Shown one piece after another: positions 63,296 to 64,000 of a stretch of 64,000 bases of DNA (its first letter is position 1; every line of letters starts with the position of its first letter). The stretch is from contig CP168152.1 of assembly GCA_041545745.1 (NCBI GenBank), positions 186,001-250,000 of the forward strand, given 5' to 3'. The position numbers were made by a program, and so were the translations under genes. The notes beneath the pieces were generated by a model. The model was given only the letters and a program-made list of their open reading frames with translations. It did no database searches and had not been told where the DNA came from. Origin of the DNA: Stenotrophomonas indicatrix. Its GTDB lineage: Bacteria; Pseudomonadota; Gammaproteobacteria; Xanthomonadales; Xanthomonadaceae.

Positions 63296-64000
63296 TTACA
63301 GGGTGCGCTGGAACAGTTCGCGGCCGATCAGCATGCGACGGATCTCCGAAGTGCCGGCGCCGATTTCATACAGCTTGGCGTCGCGCCACAAGCGGCCGGT
63401 CGGGTATTCGTTGATGTAGCCGTTGCCACCGAGGATCTGGATCGCCTGGCCGGTCAGCCAGGTCGCCTTCTCGGCGGCGTAGAGGATCGCGCCGGCTGCA
63501 TCCTGGCGGGTGGTGCGGCCCTGGTCGCAGGCGCGTGCCACGGCATACACATAGGCGCGGCAGGCGCCCAGGCCCACGTACATGTCGGCGATCTTGGCCT
63601 GGATCAGCTGGAAGCTGCCGATCGGCTCACCGAACTGGTGGCGTTCGTGCACGTACGGCATCACCACGTCCATCGCAGCAGCCATCAGGCCCAGCGGGCC
63701 GCCGGACAGCACCACGCGCTCGTAGTCCAGGCCGGACATCAGCACGCGCACGCCGCCACCGACCGCGCCCAGCACGTTCTCTTCGGGAATCTCGCAGTCC
63801 TGGAACACCAGTTCGCAGGTGGGCGAGGAGCGCATGCCCAGCTTGTCCAGCTTCTGCGCGGTGGAGAAACCCTTCATGCCCTTTTCGACCAGGAAGGCGG
63901 TGATGCCCTTGGCACCGGCCTCGACATCGGTCTTGGCGTACACCACCAGCACATCGGCGTCGGGGCCGTTGGTGATCCACATCTTGTTGCCGTTGAGCAC
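63296..64000 (-). CDS. liuA: Isovaleryl-CoA dehydrogenase, 5' end outside window
   Basis: C-terminal 234 residues of an acyl-CoA dehydrogenase. It begins at the motif [11 protein letters not shown] and continues with [13 protein letters not shown], then [15 protein letters not shown], where the Glu is the catalytic base at the position special to isovaleryl-CoA dehydrogenases. It ends [17 protein letters not shown]. First gene of the liuA-liuB-liuD leucine operon; the real start lies beyond 64000. Confidence 0.95.
   Translation of the reverse strand: MLNGNKMWITNGPDADVLVVYAKTDVEAGAKGITAFLVEKGMKGFSTAQKLDKLGMRSSPTCELVFQDCEIPEENVLGAVGGGVRVLMSGLDYERVVLSGGPLGLMAAAMDVVMPYVHERHQFGEPIGSFQLIQAKIADMYVGLGACRAYVYAVARACDQGRTTRQDAAGAILYAAEKATWLTGQAIQILGGNGYINEYPTGRLWRDAKLYEIGAGTSEIRRMLIGRELFQRTL

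Overview
The window is high-GC chromosomal DNA of a Stenotrophomonas species, most likely the S. maltophilia complex. The reasons are an Ax21-family outer-membrane protein, a complete oleABCD set split by an antisense gene, a type IV secretion effector with the Xanthomonadales C-terminal tail, and many GTAG-ended palindromes of the SMAG repeat type that this genus carries between genes. The genes read like core chromosome. I see no rRNA, tRNA, insertion sequence or CRISPR array.

Layout. 1-3.3 kb: an L,D-transpeptidase (cut by the window edge, apparent ATT start), an alanine-rich coiled-coil lipoprotein, and a hipBA toxin-antitoxin pair with four evenly spaced operator palindromes. 3.4-8.1 kb: Ax21, an AraC regulator with a VOC protein, a DUF6624 protein, small unknown genes (one with a one-base frameshift) and a DyP peroxidase. 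8.1-12.2 kb: a TonB-like protein, a tandem triplication of converging gene ends, and a thiamine-uptake operon (TPP riboswitch, TonB-dependent receptor, PnuT). 12.3-17.3 kb: an APH-fold kinase, a glycine-zipper protein, and a putative antibacterial T4SS effector with its lipoprotein immunity partner. 17.5-26.6 kb: a BvgAS/EvgAS-like two-component system, a cytochrome c, ETF-ubiquinone oxidoreductase divergent from glutaryl-CoA dehydrogenase, trmL, and a secreted protein with four VRP motifs. 27-36 kb: an M16 peptidase, a DUF4156 lipoprotein, and oleA-oleB-(ykgJ antisense)-oleC-oleD for long-chain olefins. 36-49 kb: ddl, ubiJ-ubiB-methyltransferase, truC, arfB-acyltransferase, an M3 peptidase, two degenerate AroQ-like proteins, a signal peptidase and an MFS exporter with a LysR gene. 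50-54 kb: a LysR regulator divergent from aceB-aceA (glyoxylate shunt). 54.4-59.6 kb: a peptide-modification locus with a CRP-GGDEF protein, a class III cyclase-like/TPR protein, a nitrile-hydratase-leader-like precursor and a SagB-like dehydrogenase. 59.7-64 kb: leucine catabolism, liuD-liuB-liuA.

Connections. GcdH and LiuA are acyl-CoA dehydrogenases whose electrons normally pass through ETF to the ETF-quinone oxidoreductase encoded here. UbiJ and UbiB help make the quinone that receives them. Acetyl-CoA from leucine and lysine breakdown can feed the AceBA glyoxylate shunt.

The most unusual items are the 54.4-59.6 kb peptide-modification locus; a composite intergenic element at 37.3 and 49.7 kb whose long stem differs in sequence but stays paired and carries two ANGGAN hairpin loops; the hipBA operator ladder; the multidomain T4SS effector; and the triplicated gene ends at 8.6-9.25 kb.
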